Part shown: positions 1 through 8,270 of the stretch, one piece after another
Layout of the letters: the number at the start of each line of letters is the position of its first letter
Numbering within the stretch: position 1 is the first letter of the stretch
NCBI GenBank assembly: GCA_039930045.1
Contig: JBDSQB010000012.1
Location: forward strand, 50,570 to 114,569
Length of the DNA stretch: 64,000 bases
Direction: 5' to 3'
From: Chthoniobacterales bacterium
GTDB lineage: Bacteria > Verrucomicrobiota > Verrucomicrobiia > Chthoniobacterales > DASVRZ01
The notes under the pieces: model-generated
The model's input: the letters and a program-made list of their open reading frames with translations, nothing else
Told to the model about the DNA's origin: nothing
Database searches by the model: none
Translations under genes and position numbers: made by a program

Positions 1-933
1 GATTTGTAGTCGAACCGTAGTCCCCTTTTTACCGCGAATTTTCTCCACAACCTTGTCGAGTTTCATATCGACGATATCGACGAGGGGATCCTTGTCCTGA
101 CCGACGGCCGAAATGCGGTCGCCAACCTTCAATCGTCCATCTTTATCCGCCGGTCCTCCCACGACTAACTCGGAAACTTTGGTGTAGCCTTCATCAGACT
201 TCAACACCGCCCCGATGCCGACCAGGCTGAGTTTCATTTGAATGTTAAAGCTGTCCTGCTGCGACTTTCCGAAATACTCCGAGTGCGGGTCGTAGCTGGT
301 CGCGAGCGAATTGAGAAACAACTCCGTCTGATCGTTGCGATCGCGCTCGTTGATGTTGCGCAGGATCTGGTCGTAGCGCCGGGTTACGGCCTTGACCGGC
401 GGATTCACCGCGTCCTTGTTTAGCTTTTCGGAGAGCAACTCGTTTTCAATCCTCTTGTGCCAGAGCGCATCGGCCTCTTCCAGCGACTTCGGCCGCGGTA
501 GTTCCTTGCGGTCCAGAGCCACGGTTTCGGCGCTCGTAAAATCAAACTTCTCATCCAGCGTTTTCTTCACCCAAGCCACGCGGTCAGCGACTCGCTTCTT
601 GTATAGATCGTAAATCTCAAAGGCCGGCTCCACGTTTCCGAGGAGAATATCGTCGTCCAGTTGAGTTGCATATTTCTTGCGGAAATTGGCGACGTCGTCC
701 TCGGTAAAAAAGAGTTTCGCGTAATCCAGATCCTCGATATAGCGGTCAAGCACCTTCGACGACATCGCGTCATCCAGCTTCGTTTGGGTGTATTGGCCTT
801 GCTCGAGCAACTTGGCGACCGTCAGGGCGATCTGGCCGTTGTCGGGCTCGGAAGCGGCCTGGATGGTGGAAAGTGTGACCCCGCAAATGGCGGCAATCGT
901 GGCGTATTTTGTAGCGGCTCGGAGTGAGATCAT
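1..933 (-). CDS. prc: C-terminal processing (tail-specific) protease, N-terminal part
   Basis: Partial gene: only the first 311 codons are in the window and the rest lies beyond base 1. Translation from the ATG at 933 gives a signal peptide, then a helical N-terminal region typical of Tsp/Prc (around residues 35-100, containing LDRYIEDLDYAKLFF), then from about residue 233 the start of a PDZ domain (GIGAVLKSDEGYTKVSELV). The family is peptidase S41A: periplasmic serine/lysine proteases that bind hydrophobic C-termini through the PDZ domain and degrade tagged or misfolded envelope proteins. The catalytic Ser/Lys region is not visible. The gene is divergent from the metallo-hydrolase downstream of its start. 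The family call is firm; activity cannot be judged from this fragment. Confidence 0.9.
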   Translation of the reverse strand, partial: MISLRAATKYATIAAICGVTLSTIQAASEPDNGQIALTVAKLLEQGQYTQTKLDDAMSSKVLDRYIEDLDYAKLFFTEDDVANFRKKYATQLDDDILLGNVEPAFEIYDLYKKRVADRVAWVKKTLDEKFDFTSAETVALDRKELPRPKSLEEADALWHKRIENELLSEKLNKDAVNPPVKAVTRRYDQILRNINERDRNDQTELFLNSLATSYDPHSEYFGKSQQDSFNIQMKLSLVGIGAVLKSDEGYTKVSELVVGGPADKDGRLKVGDRISAVGQDKDPLVDIVDMKLDKVVEKIRGKKGTTVRLQI

Positions 934-1034
934 TGCTAATTTGGATCGTGACAGGTTTATCTAAGAATGCAATTGGCTATGCCGGTGCCTGAGGAGTCGT
1001 TCCGTGGGTAACCTGATACCAGCCTTTTTTTCTT

Positions 1035-1661
1035 ATGCCAGACTTTGACTCATTTACCGGTGGAGTGTTCGATACGAATTGTTTTTATCTCGCGGCCCCC
1101 GAGGGAAATATCCTCATCGACGCCCCGGCGGGTGCGCTCGACTGGCTCCAGCGCAAGGGCTACCGCATCGATCTGCTCCTGCTCACGCACGGCCATGTGG
1201 ACCACATTTTGGACACGGAGAAAATCCAGCGCACCTTCCAATGTCCAGTCGGCTATCATCGCGATGGCGAGGAAATGCTGAAAGACCCCACGTTTTTCAA
1301 GCGCTTCGGGTTCGGCCTCGAAGTGGAGCCGCTCACCGCCGGTGGATTTTTCATTAAGGAATCCGCGCCCGGCACTACCGAGAATTACCTCGGACGCCAC
1401 TTTCAAGTCCTGCTCGTGCCGGGACATTGCCCGGGCAGCCTGTGTTTTTTTGAGCCGAGTTCCAATCAACTCTACGGTGGCGACGTCCTCTTTGCCGGAG
1501 CCGTTGGACGCTGGGACTTGCCCGGCGGCGACCGCGATTTGCTCCTGCGCGGCATTCAGGAAAAAATCCTCCCGCTCGGCGACAACGTGAAAGTATTCCC
1601 CGGTCACGGCCCGGTCACGACAGTCGGCCACGAGCGGAAAACGAATCCCTACATCTCGTAG
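1035..1661 (+). CDS. MBL-fold metallo-hydrolase (glyoxalase II-like)
   Basis: A 208-residue protein of the metallo-beta-lactamase superfamily. The zinc motif H-x-H-x-D-H is seen as H52, H54, D56 and H57, with further ligands H131, D150 and H191 in the expected order, so both metal sites look intact. There is no signal peptide, so it is probably cytosolic. Family members hydrolyse thioesters such as S-lactoylglutathione or related small molecules; the length and compact C-terminus fit the short YcbL-like glyoxalase II type rather than a beta-lactamase. It stands alone, divergent from the protease gene and followed by a palindromic repeat cluster. The substrate is not determinable from the sequence. 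Confidence 0.88.
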   Translation: MPDFDSFTGGVFDTNCFYLAAPEGNILIDAPAGALDWLQRKGYRIDLLLLTHGHVDHILDTEKIQRTFQCPVGYHRDGEEMLKDPTFFKRFGFGLEVEPLTAGGFFIKESAPGTTENYLGRHFQVLLVPGHCPGSLCFFEPSSNQLYGGDVLFAGAVGRWDLPGGDRDLLLRGIQEKILPLGDNVKVFPGHGPVTTVGHERKTNPYIS

Positions 1662-1735
1662 CGCGCATCTGCTTCGGGAGCGCACGCGTTTGCCTCGGTG
1701 AGAAATACTGGCGAGGCGATCTGGCGGTTCTTCTC

Positions 1736-1877
1736 CTCGTTCCCAAGCTCCAGCTTGGGAACGCGATTGTCTTGGAAGCTCTTGCTTCCTGACTGTCAGC
1801 AGCGCAGTGGCTTCTAGATCAGACGAAGCAAGAGCTTCGAGAACAAGTGCGTTACCAAGCAAGAGCTTGGAAACGAG
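1736..1877. repeat. REP-like compound palindrome cluster
   Basis: The 237-bp gap between the hydrolase and the M16 peptidase gene holds a 142-bp element built of nested inverted repeats. The outer ends (CTCGTTCCCAAGCT near 1736 and AGCTTGGAAACGAG ending at 1877) are inverted copies. Inside are a local palindrome (CCCAAGCTCCAGCTTGGG at 1743-1760) and a second inverted pair around 1773-1788 and 1824-1839 (GAAGC..TTGC type). This resembles the intergenic palindromes (REP/BIME-like) that many bacteria mobilise with RAYT transposases. No transposase is present here, and no coding role is apparent. Confidence 0.6.
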
Positions 1878-1897
1878 GGAATCCCTACGTGGCCTGA

Positions 1898-3250
1898 TTA
1901 GCCCAGCGCCGCGCGGACTTTCGCCGCATTCAGCCCCTGCCCTACCATCGCCACGCCGATTTTTGCCGGATTCAACACCTGCGCCGCAGTCGCCCGCAAC
2001 TCCTCCGCCGTCACCGCAGCGAGCCGCTGTTGCACCTCGCTCGGATCGATCGCGCGTCCGTAGGCGAGAATCGTTTCCCCCAGCCACATCATCTGGTGCG
2101 TCGTGCTTTCGAGGCACAATTCCGTGTGGCCGATGCTGTAATCCTTCGCTTGGCGCAGCTCGCGGGCGGAAATCTTTTTGTCCGCCAGCTTACGAAATTC
2201 CCGGCTCATCAGGCGCACGGCCTTGTCCACTTTTTCGGCGTCAAGCCCCACGCTGATGTTCAGCAATCCAGTGTCCTCCAGGCACATCGTTTCCGACTGA
2301 ATGGAGTAGCACAGGCCGTGAGTTTCGCGCAGTTGCTGGAAGAGCCGGCTGCTCATGTTTTCGCCGAGGATCACGCTCAGGAGTTTGGTCGCGAAACGGC
2401 CCGGATCGCGGCGGCTGACGGAATGCGCGCCGAGAGCCAGATGCGATTGCTCGGTGTCGTCCTCGATGGCGCGAATCTCCGGCTTCCATTTGAGTCCCAT
2501 CCATTTCTGGAAAGTGGGCAGCGGACCGGCTTTCAGCTTGGAAACGAGCGGTTGCAACGCCGCCAGCGCCTCGCCGTGGGTCACGTTTCCAGCGACGGCG
2601 ATCAAAATCGTGGAGGCGTTATACATTTGCCGGACGAAGTTTTGCACCTTGCGCCGGCTGAAAGTCGCCAGCGTTTCCACCGAGCCAGTGAGCGGACGGC
2701 CCAGCGGATGTTTTGGCCACATCAGGTCGGTCAGCACCTCCTCGGCGTGCTGCGACGGCTGGTCTTTATACATCAAAATTTCCTCGCGAATGACCTCGCG
2801 CTCCCGCTCGATCTCATCGGACTCAAACCGCGAATTCAGCACCATATCCAGAAGTACATCCCCCAGCAGCGGCAAATATCTCGCCCCGGCCTTGGCGTAA
2901 TAACAGGTGTGATCCTCGGTCGTAAAAGCGTTTACAAAACCGCCCACGCCCTCGACGGCCTCGGTGATTTGCCGCGCGCTGCGCTCCTTCGTTCCCTTAA
3001 AAAGCATGTGCTCGACGAAATGCGAAATGCCGCAATCCTCCGCAGCCTCATGACGCCCCCCCACGGCCACCCAGACGCCGACGGTGACCGATTTCATGTG
3101 CGGCATCGCGGCGGTAGCGATGCGGGCTCCGTTGGGCAGGGTTGTGACTTGGTAAATACCCTCGAGGACGGTCGGGGCGGGGGCTAACTTTCGACCTTTT
3201 CGTCCAACGAGAGGGAGGTGAGAGCCAGACGGGCCAGAGCGATGTCGCAT
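1898..3250 (-). CDS. M16 family zinc metallopeptidase (processing-peptidase-like)
   Basis: A 450-residue single-unit M16 peptidase. The inverted zinc motif H-x-x-E-H is at residues 77-81 (HFVEH), with the third zinc ligand in the EREVIREEI segment near residue 157, so it looks catalytically competent (the M16B group related to mitochondrial processing peptidase and bacterial PqqL/YmxG-like proteins). The usual domain start (YQVTTLPNG) begins at about residue 33. The only in-frame ATG is at 3250, which makes the gene overlap the end of ispD by 67 bp; no GTG or TTG start lies in frame between that ATG and the conserved domain, so the overlap is probably real or a rare start is used. It is transcribed downstream of ispD and is likely translationally linked to it. 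Confidence 0.9.
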   Translation of the reverse strand: MRHRSGPSGSHLPLVGRKGRKLAPAPTVLEGIYQVTTLPNGARIATAAMPHMKSVTVGVWVAVGGRHEAAEDCGISHFVEHMLFKGTKERSARQITEAVEGVGGFVNAFTTEDHTCYYAKAGARYLPLLGDVLLDMVLNSRFESDEIEREREVIREEILMYKDQPSQHAEEVLTDLMWPKHPLGRPLTGSVETLATFSRRKVQNFVRQMYNASTILIAVAGNVTHGEALAALQPLVSKLKAGPLPTFQKWMGLKWKPEIRAIEDDTEQSHLALGAHSVSRRDPGRFATKLLSVILGENMSSRLFQQLRETHGLCYSIQSETMCLEDTGLLNISVGLDAEKVDKAVRLMSREFRKLADKKISARELRQAKDYSIGHTELCLESTTHQMMWLGETILAYGRAIDPSEVQQRLAAVTAEELRATAAQVLNPAKIGVAMVGQGLNAAKVRAALG

Positions 3251-3882
3251 GAATAAGTGATCTTGAAATTAGGGTCCTGCGCGGGAACTAACTTGACGCG
3301 ATCTCCCTGTTTTGCAACCGCCGATACTTCGTCGGTAACGATGTCTCCAACAGCGAGGATCTTCTGGTAAGCGGCCCGAAGGCGTTCGGCCTGAAAGACT
3401 TGCGGCGTCTGCATCGCCCAAAGATGCGTGCGATCCACGGGCTCCTGGACGAAACCGTCGGCGTCGGTGCGCTTTAAGGTGTCGGTTACAGGAGTCGCCA
3501 GACTGGCGGCTCCGTGGGTTCGTGCGGCGGCGAGCACGGCCAGCAGATCGCGCGGTGACAGGAGCGGACGCGCGGCATCGTGGACTGCAATAAAATGGAA
3601 CTCGGCTGCAACTTTTTCCAATCCGGCGGCGACGGAGAAATGACGCTCGGTGCCTCCCGGCAAAACGTGGGTCAGCTTCGGAAACTGAGTCGTTTCGGAC
3701 TGGAACTCAGCGAGGTTTTTCTGCGAGGCAACGAGGACGATCTGGCCGATCTCCGGGCAGTCCTGCAACGTCCGCAAGCTGTGCCGATAGACCGGACTTC
3801 CATTCAAATCGGCGCGCAGTTTGTCGAAGCCCATCCGCTGGCTGCTTCCGCCGGCAACGACGATGGCGGCGGCGCTGGCCAT
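3184..3882 (-). CDS. ispD: 2-C-methyl-D-erythritol 4-phosphate cytidylyltransferase
   Basis: A 232-residue IspD of the non-mevalonate isoprenoid pathway, which transfers CMP from CTP to methylerythritol 4-phosphate in the cytosol. The nucleotide-binding signature AIVVAGGSSQRMGFDKL is at residues 5-21. The central D-A-A-R-P motif (VHDAARPLLS) and the MQTPQVF segment are also present, all diagnostic of the family. The length is normal. The gene lies 4 bp downstream of the YqeY-like gene on the minus strand and overlaps the M16 peptidase gene that follows it, forming a compact cluster. Confidence 0.95.
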   Translation of the reverse strand: MASAAAIVVAGGSSQRMGFDKLRADLNGSPVYRHSLRTLQDCPEIGQIVLVASQKNLAEFQSETTQFPKLTHVLPGGTERHFSVAAGLEKVAAEFHFIAVHDAARPLLSPRDLLAVLAAARTHGAASLATPVTDTLKRTDADGFVQEPVDRTHLWAMQTPQVFQAERLRAAYQKILAVGDIVTDEVSAVAKQGDRVKLVPAQDPNFKITYSCDIALARLALTSLSLDEKVES

Positions 3883-3886
3883 GCGT

Positions 3887-4342
3887 TTAAGCGAGCGCTT
3901 TTTGCACCGCCTGGCTGAGCGTTTTGCCGTCCACGCGACCAGCGGCTTTGGCGGTGGCGACTTTCATCACGATGCCCATTTGCGTCTTGTTCGTCGCGCC
4001 CGTCTCGGCAATGGCATCGGCCACAATCGCATTCAACTCGCTCTCCGACAGCGCCTTGGGCAGATACGTGTTGAGGATTTCCATCTCGGCTTTTTCCTTC
4101 GCGGCAAGCTCGGGACGTCCGCCTTTTTCAAAACCCTCGACAGAGTCCTGGCGCTGTTTGACTTGCTTGCGAATCACCGCCATCGACTCGGGATCGTCGA
4201 GCTTGGCGTCGGCTCCGCCTTTTTCGATGGATGCATTTTTCAGCGCGGCCTTGAGCAGGCGGAGCACGGAAAGTTTGTCCGCCGCCTTGGCTCGCATGGC
4301 GTCTTTGATGTCGGAATCGATCTGGTCTTGGATGAGTATCAT
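3887..4342 (-). CDS. GatB/YqeY domain protein
   Basis: A 151-residue helical protein covering the YqeY domain found at the C-terminus of the amidotransferase subunit GatB. Recognisable features are the start IQDQIDSDIKDAMRAKAADKLSVLRLLKAALKN, the central R-K-Q-V-K-Q-R-Q-D-S segment (residues 58-67) and the C-terminal MGIVMKVATAKAAGRVDGKTL. Stand-alone YqeY proteins are widespread; a link to tRNA or amidotransferase biology is assumed from the GatB domain but not proven. It lies between a small coiled-coil gene (18 bp upstream) and ispD (4 bp downstream), all on the minus strand, so they probably form an operon. Confidence 0.92.
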   Translation of the reverse strand: MILIQDQIDSDIKDAMRAKAADKLSVLRLLKAALKNASIEKGGADAKLDDPESMAVIRKQVKQRQDSVEGFEKGGRPELAAKEKAEMEILNTYLPKALSESELNAIVADAIAETGATNKTQMGIVMKVATAKAAGRVDGKTLSQAVQKALA

Positions 4343-4360
4343 GGGAGTCGTTTGGGGAAA

Positions 4361-4651
4361 TTATTGGGCCGCCGCCGTCTGCTGGCGAATGCGTTCTTTC
4401 TTGGTCTCGGCGTTCTCGCGAATGCGGGTGATTTCGTGATTCAACTGCCGTTGCAAACTGTCCACCTCGGCGAAGTTTCCACTGGCTTTTTCCTTCACGA
4501 TCTCGCCTTGCAGGAAAAGCTCCTTCTCCGCCACTTTGGCCATCGCCTCGGACTCGATTTCGGCAATCGCGGATTTCTGCTCCTCAGTCAGGGTAACGGT
4601 CGGCGCGCTTTTTTGCAGACGCTCCATGGCAAGTTCGTAGGCGGATTTCAT
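4361..4651 (-). CDS. Small coiled-coil protein of unknown function
   Basis: A 96-residue charged protein, almost entirely predicted alpha-helix, rich in E, K, A and Q, without signal peptide or membrane segment. Heptad-like hydrophobic spacing runs through the LTEEQKSAIAEIESEAMAKVAEKE region. I do not recognise a named family. The gene begins the minus-strand cluster with the yqeY-like gene, ispD and the M16 peptidase, and starts 19 bp from the 3' end of tRNA-Ser. The operon position suggests a housekeeping role, but no function is assigned. Confidence 0.7.
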   Translation of the reverse strand: MKSAYELAMERLQKSAPTVTLTEEQKSAIAEIESEAMAKVAEKELFLQGEIVKEKASGNFAEVDSLQRQLNHEITRIRENAETKKERIRQQTAAAQ

Positions 4652-4669
4652 AAAATTAGGGGATGCTCG

Positions 4670-4757
4670 TGGCGGAGGGGGTGGGATTCGAACCCACGGA
4701 GCCTTGCGGCTCTCCAGTTTTCAAGACTGGCGCAATCGACCACTCTACCACCCCTCC
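4670..4757 (-). tRNA. tRNA-Ser (anticodon UGA)
   Basis: Read on the minus strand, a class II tRNA starts GGAGGGGTGG at 4757 and ends CCCCTCC-G-CCA at 4670. The 7-bp acceptor stem GGAGGGG/CCCCTCC is perfect. The anticodon loop reads TCTTGAAAA, giving TGA, and the long variable arm GAGCCGCAAGGCTC is typical of serine tRNAs. The T arm contains GTGGGTTCGAATCCCAC. The 3' CCA is encoded in the DNA. Confidence 0.97.
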
Positions 4758-4774
4758 TTTTCGGCAGCCGCAGA

Positions 4775-5473
4775 CTAACGCACTTTCCATAAACGACAAG
4801 CCGCAAAACGGCGCGATTGCCCCAGCCACCAGGCGGTAATCAGCCCAAACCACGCACCGAAACAGACGTCGGAAAGGTGGTGCGCGTCGATCATCATCCG
4901 GCTCGCGGCCATGATCACCGGCGGCACGAGCCAGAGAAAGGAACCGGGCTTCCGGCGAAAGGCGAGCACTGTGAAAAAACCGAACGCCGTCGCCGTATGA
5001 CCACTCGGAAACGAGCTGTATTTGTTCTGCCCAAGGAGCCATTTGCCATCGTGACGCAGCCCATACCAGCCGGGCTCGACTTTGATATTATTCGGCCGCG
5101 TCCGACCCGTGGTGAGTCGCAGCGTATTGGTAACCGCCCCAGCGATGCTCGAGGCGACGATCATCGTGACGACGAGCCGCAGCAGGCCGGACCGCTTTTT
5201 CCACCAGGCCCAGACGAGAAAGGGCAGCACGTAAAGCATCAGCCACGGCCAGTCGCCGTAGTCGGAGATGAGGCCCGCGAGGTTTTTCAGCGGCTTCGTC
5301 CGATGCTCCGCGATGAAACGAATCACGGCGTCATCGAGGAAAAAACTCACGCCGCATAGCACGCCAAAGAGCCCGAGAAACAGCACCTGCAACCGGCGGC
5401 GCTTCCGCAAACGCGCGGCCTGGTTTTGCATTTGAGTTTGATTCAAATGGGAATCCTCGGTAGGGCTGGACAT
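4775..5473 (-). CDS. PAP2-family membrane phosphatase
   Basis: A 232-residue integral membrane protein with the three PAP2 phosphatase motifs: K-x6-R-P-like (LTTGRTRPNN), P-S-G-H (FPSGHTATAF) and S-R-x5-H-x3-D (SRMMIDAHHLSDV). Several hydrophobic segments surround them, as in undecaprenyl-diphosphate or phosphatidic-acid phosphatases; the enzyme removes a lipid-linked phosphate at the outer face of the inner membrane. I chose the ATG at 5473 (MSSPTEDS) because the longer frame up to 5527 would run into the divergent glycosyltransferase gene. Next to a lipid-linked-sugar glycosyltransferase, a role in lipid carrier recycling or lipid A modification is plausible. Confidence 0.9.
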   Translation of the reverse strand: MSSPTEDSHLNQTQMQNQAARLRKRRRLQVLFLGLFGVLCGVSFFLDDAVIRFIAEHRTKPLKNLAGLISDYGDWPWLMLYVLPFLVWAWWKKRSGLLRLVVTMIVASSIAGAVTNTLRLTTGRTRPNNIKVEPGWYGLRHDGKWLLGQNKYSSFPSGHTATAFGFFTVLAFRRKPGSFLWLVPPVIMAASRMMIDAHHLSDVCFGAWFGLITAWWLGQSRRFAACRLWKVR

Positions 5474-5510
5474 TCCGCTTCTGTAGCAGAAAACCCCGAA
5501 ACCGCCACGC

Positions 5511-6917
5511 ATGACCTTACCGACCACCCCGAGCCTGCGGCATTACGCGTGGCTCTTTCTGACCGTGGCGCTCTTCCATTTTGCGGGCACGTGGAGCTTG
5601 CCGCTAATCGACCGCGACGAGCCGCGTTTCGCCGAGGCTTCGCGGGAAATGCTCCAGCGCCGGGACTACGTGGTGCCGTATTTTAACAACCAATATCGCT
5701 TCGACAAACCGCCGCTAACCTACTGGCTGCAGATCTCCGCCTACCGCCTTTTCGGCGACAACGAAGCCGCCGCGCGACTTCCATCGGTTTTGGCAGCGGC
5801 GGGAGTGGCCGTCATCTTGCTCGCGTGGGGAAGTCGAATGAAAGACGCCGCGCTGGGCTGGCGGGCGGCGATTATTTTCACCCTCAGCCTGCAAGTCGCG
5901 CTCCATGCCAGGGCCGCCGTGGCGGACATGCTGTTGGTCTTTTTCGTCACGCTCGCCGCCTGGGCCGGATGGGAAATGCGCAATGCGCTCAAAGTCCGCT
6001 GGTGGCTGATCGCTTTCGGCGCGCTGGCGCTGGGTTTCCTCGCCAAAGGCCCCATCGCCTGGCTCCCGCTCATCCCCATCGGAATGCAACTCCGCTCTAA
6101 AAAAGACGGGCTCGCGTTTGCCGCCGGGGTCGTCGCGATGCTCGGCCTCGTCGCGCTCTGGGGAATCCCCGCGCTGGAGCGAACCAACGGGCAATTTTTC
6201 AACGTCGGCATCGGCAAACACGTCGTGGGCCGTTCCGTCGCTACGATGGAAGGTCACGGCGCGAAAGGTCTGCTCGGCTATCTCGGGACGCTGCCGTTTT
6301 ATTTCCTGACGGTCTTCGCGTCGTTCGCACCGTGGTCGTGGTTTCTGCCGCGCTTGGTCGGAAAATGGAGAACGCTTTGGGAGTCGGAGCATTATCTGGT
6401 GCTGCTGGTTGTGCTCTATTTCGGCGTCTTCACCTTGGTAAAAACCAAGCTCCCTCACTACACGTTGCCCGCGTTTCCCATCCTCGCCCTGCTCGTCGCC
6501 AGTCTGCTGACCACCCTGCAAGTCCGCAAGTTCGCCATTGGCATGGGCGCGTTTGTGCTCCTGCTCTCGCTGGTCGTTTTCCCATGGGCTGCGCGGCTTT
6601 TTCCGGCTCCCGCCTTCGCCGCCCAGAGCGCCGCTGTTCTTAAGCCGGAAATGGAGTTTGCCAGCATCGAATTTGTCGAGCCGAGTCTGGTCTGGTCCTT
6701 CCGCAAAACCGTCCGCGGCTTCCACTCGAAGGTTGATTCCCGCAAAGCCGCCCGCTGGATGTCGCAGCCCGGCGCGCGCTTTTACATTGGTCCCACGAAT
6801 GAAGTCGCCGCCGCCTTTCCCGCTCCCGATCCCGGCTGGAAAATTTTCCATCACACCGGACGCAATTTCGCGAAGGGCGACCGCACCGATCTGACCATGC
6901 TCTTGAAGACGGATTGA
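5511..6917 (+). CDS. ArnT/PMT-like family 39 glycosyltransferase
   Basis: A 468-residue polytopic membrane protein. The N-terminal DRDEPRFAEASREML (residues 34-48) is the acidic first-loop motif of GT39/GT83-type enzymes (ArnT, protein mannosyltransferase), followed by FDKPPLTYWLQ and roughly ten hydrophobic segments. Such enzymes take a sugar from an undecaprenyl-phosphate donor and transfer it to lipid A or an envelope acceptor on the periplasmic side. It starts 37 bp from the divergent PAP2 phosphatase gene. The acceptor cannot be told from the sequence; the family is firm. Confidence 0.88.
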   Translation: MTLPTTPSLRHYAWLFLTVALFHFAGTWSLPLIDRDEPRFAEASREMLQRRDYVVPYFNNQYRFDKPPLTYWLQISAYRLFGDNEAAARLPSVLAAAGVAVILLAWGSRMKDAALGWRAAIIFTLSLQVALHARAAVADMLLVFFVTLAAWAGWEMRNALKVRWWLIAFGALALGFLAKGPIAWLPLIPIGMQLRSKKDGLAFAAGVVAMLGLVALWGIPALERTNGQFFNVGIGKHVVGRSVATMEGHGAKGLLGYLGTLPFYFLTVFASFAPWSWFLPRLVGKWRTLWESEHYLVLLVVLYFGVFTLVKTKLPHYTLPAFPILALLVASLLTTLQVRKFAIGMGAFVLLLSLVVFPWAARLFPAPAFAAQSAAVLKPEMEFASIEFVEPSLVWSFRKTVRGFHSKVDSRKAARWMSQPGARFYIGPTNEVAAAFPAPDPGWKIFHHTGRNFAKGDRTDLTMLLKTD

Positions 6918-6986
6918 GCCAGATTTGCCTCTAACTCCGCCCATTTTCCCGCTTCCCAAGGCGAGTCCGAGGTGTATCGTAAATCC

Positions 6987-7640
6987 ATGCTCTCCAGCCG
7001 CATCCTCGCTGTTCTCCTCCTCACTTCCACCCTGCTCCGCGCCGATCTGGTCATCGTTCAAGACGTCGATGCCATGGGCCAGCAGGTTTCCATGACCCTG
7101 AAAACCAAGGGCACGATGATGCGCGTCGATCTTAATCCAAAGATGAGCATCCTCATCGACGGCGCGACCGGCGACATGAAAACCCTCATGCACGACCAGA
7201 AAATGTTCATGTCGATGAACATGGACGCCATGAAAGGCATGATGCCCGCCCCGAAGCCCGGCGCGACCGCCAAGCCCACTTTGAAGGCTCTCGGCAACAA
7301 GCAAAAAATCAGTGGCTACGACACCGAGGAATATCTCTACACCCAGGGCGACACCGTTTCCCACCTCTGGATTGCCAAGGATTACCCGCACTACGACGCC
7401 TTCGTCAAAGTCATGGAAACCCTCCGCAAAGGCCCCATCGGACAGATGAGCCCGCAGATGCAGATGGACATGACCCAACTTCCCGGGATGCCGCTGAAAA
7501 CCATCGTGGACATGGGCGGCAAATCGGGCACCAGCGTCGTCAAATCGGTCGAGGAGAAAGATCTCGACCCATCGGATTTCGTCGCTCCAGCCGACTACAA
7601 ATCGTTTGCCATGCCGACGATTCCCCCACCCAATCAATAA
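6987..7640 (+). CDS. Exported DUF4412 protein
   Basis: A 217-residue secreted protein with a clear signal peptide (MLSSRILAVLLLTSTLLRA) and then a beta-rich domain matching the DUF4412 pattern: an early VIVQDVDAMGQQVSMTLKTKG strand pair, MRVDLNPKMSILID, and later KQKISGYDTEEYLY. It is notably methionine-rich around residues 70-90 (FMSMNMDAMKGMMP). A GTG 15 bp upstream is an alternative start, but the ATG at 6987 gives the better signal peptide. It lies between the glycosyltransferase and maf genes on the same strand. The fold resembles LolA/LppX-like lipid-binding shells, which is only a family-level hint; no function is assigned. Confidence 0.75.
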   Translation: MLSSRILAVLLLTSTLLRADLVIVQDVDAMGQQVSMTLKTKGTMMRVDLNPKMSILIDGATGDMKTLMHDQKMFMSMNMDAMKGMMPAPKPGATAKPTLKALGNKQKISGYDTEEYLYTQGDTVSHLWIAKDYPHYDAFVKVMETLRKGPIGQMSPQMQMDMTQLPGMPLKTIVDMGGKSGTSVVKSVEEKDLDPSDFVAPADYKSFAMPTIPPPNQ

Positions 7641-7655
7641 CCCGCCTCATTGCCC

Positions 7656-8270
7656 ATGAACACGCCGGAAGCTTCTCCCCCCGAGCCGCCTCCCTATAGC
7701 GATGTTCTGCCCATGGACCTGGTGCTGGCGTCCACTTCGCCGCGCCGGATCGAGTTGCTCTCGCACCTCGGCCACACCTTCCGCATCGTCCCGCCCGGAG
7801 TCGAGGAAAGCTCCGCTGGCCACCTCACGCCGCGCGAACTTTCCCTGCTCAACGCCAAGCGCAAGTCGCACGCCGTCGCCGCTTTTGAGCCGACTTCCAT
7901 CGTTATCGGAGCCGACACCGTTGTCGCCATCGCAGGCGAAACCCTCGGCAAACCGGCCGACCTCGACGAGGCGCGCTCCATGATTCACAAACTCAGCGGA
8001 CGCACCCATCAAGTCGTCACCAGCGTCTGGATCACACGCCTGCATCCGTTTCACATGGTCGCCTTCACCGAAGTCAGCGAAGTCACTTTCCGCTCACTCG
8101 ACTCGCATTCGATTCTGGCTTACTTGGAAAAAATCGATCCGCTCGACAAAGCCGGTGCCTACGCCGCTCAGGAATATCGCGACGAAATCATCGAAAGCAT
8201 CCAAGGCTCGCTCGACAACGTCATCGGACTCCCCGTCGAATCCGTCGCGCTGGCCCTTACGGAATTCTAA
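7656..8270 (+). CDS. maf: Maf-like nucleoside triphosphate pyrophosphatase
   Basis: A 204-residue Maf/Ham1-superfamily enzyme that hydrolyses non-canonical or specific NTPs (dTTP/UTP type) to the monophosphate, keeping the pool clean and affecting septum formation. The signature LVLASTSPRRIELLSHLG lies near the N-terminus, followed by VIGADTVVAI and SGRTHQVVTSVWI, and later DKAGAYAAQEY. The first ~18 residues before LVLAST are a proline-rich extension; the ATG at 7713 (MDLVLAST) is therefore a possible true start. The stop codon is directly followed by the ATG of the epimerase gene, so the two are almost certainly co-transcribed. Confidence 0.93.
   Translation: MNTPEASPPEPPPYSDVLPMDLVLASTSPRRIELLSHLGHTFRIVPPGVEESSAGHLTPRELSLLNAKRKSHAVAAFEPTSIVIGADTVVAIAGETLGKPADLDEARSMIHKLSGRTHQVVTSVWITRLHPFHMVAFTEVSEVTFRSLDSHSILAYLEKIDPLDKAGAYAAQEYRDEIIESIQGSLDNVIGLPVESVALALTEF

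Noticed and set aside
1050..2117. 355-codon open frame on the minus strand
   Set aside because: It lies antisense to the metallo-hydrolase gene and runs across the palindromic repeat into the M16 gene; its translation has no recognisable family and is an effect of high G+C.
2030..3187. 385-codon open frame on the plus strand
   Set aside because: Exact antisense of the M16 peptidase, which has clear motifs; the antisense translation is R/H/Q-rich and family-less.
5715..7637. 640-codon open frame on the minus strand
   Set aside because: Antisense to the glycosyltransferase and DUF4412 genes; the translation is low-complexity H/G/R/E and matches nothing.
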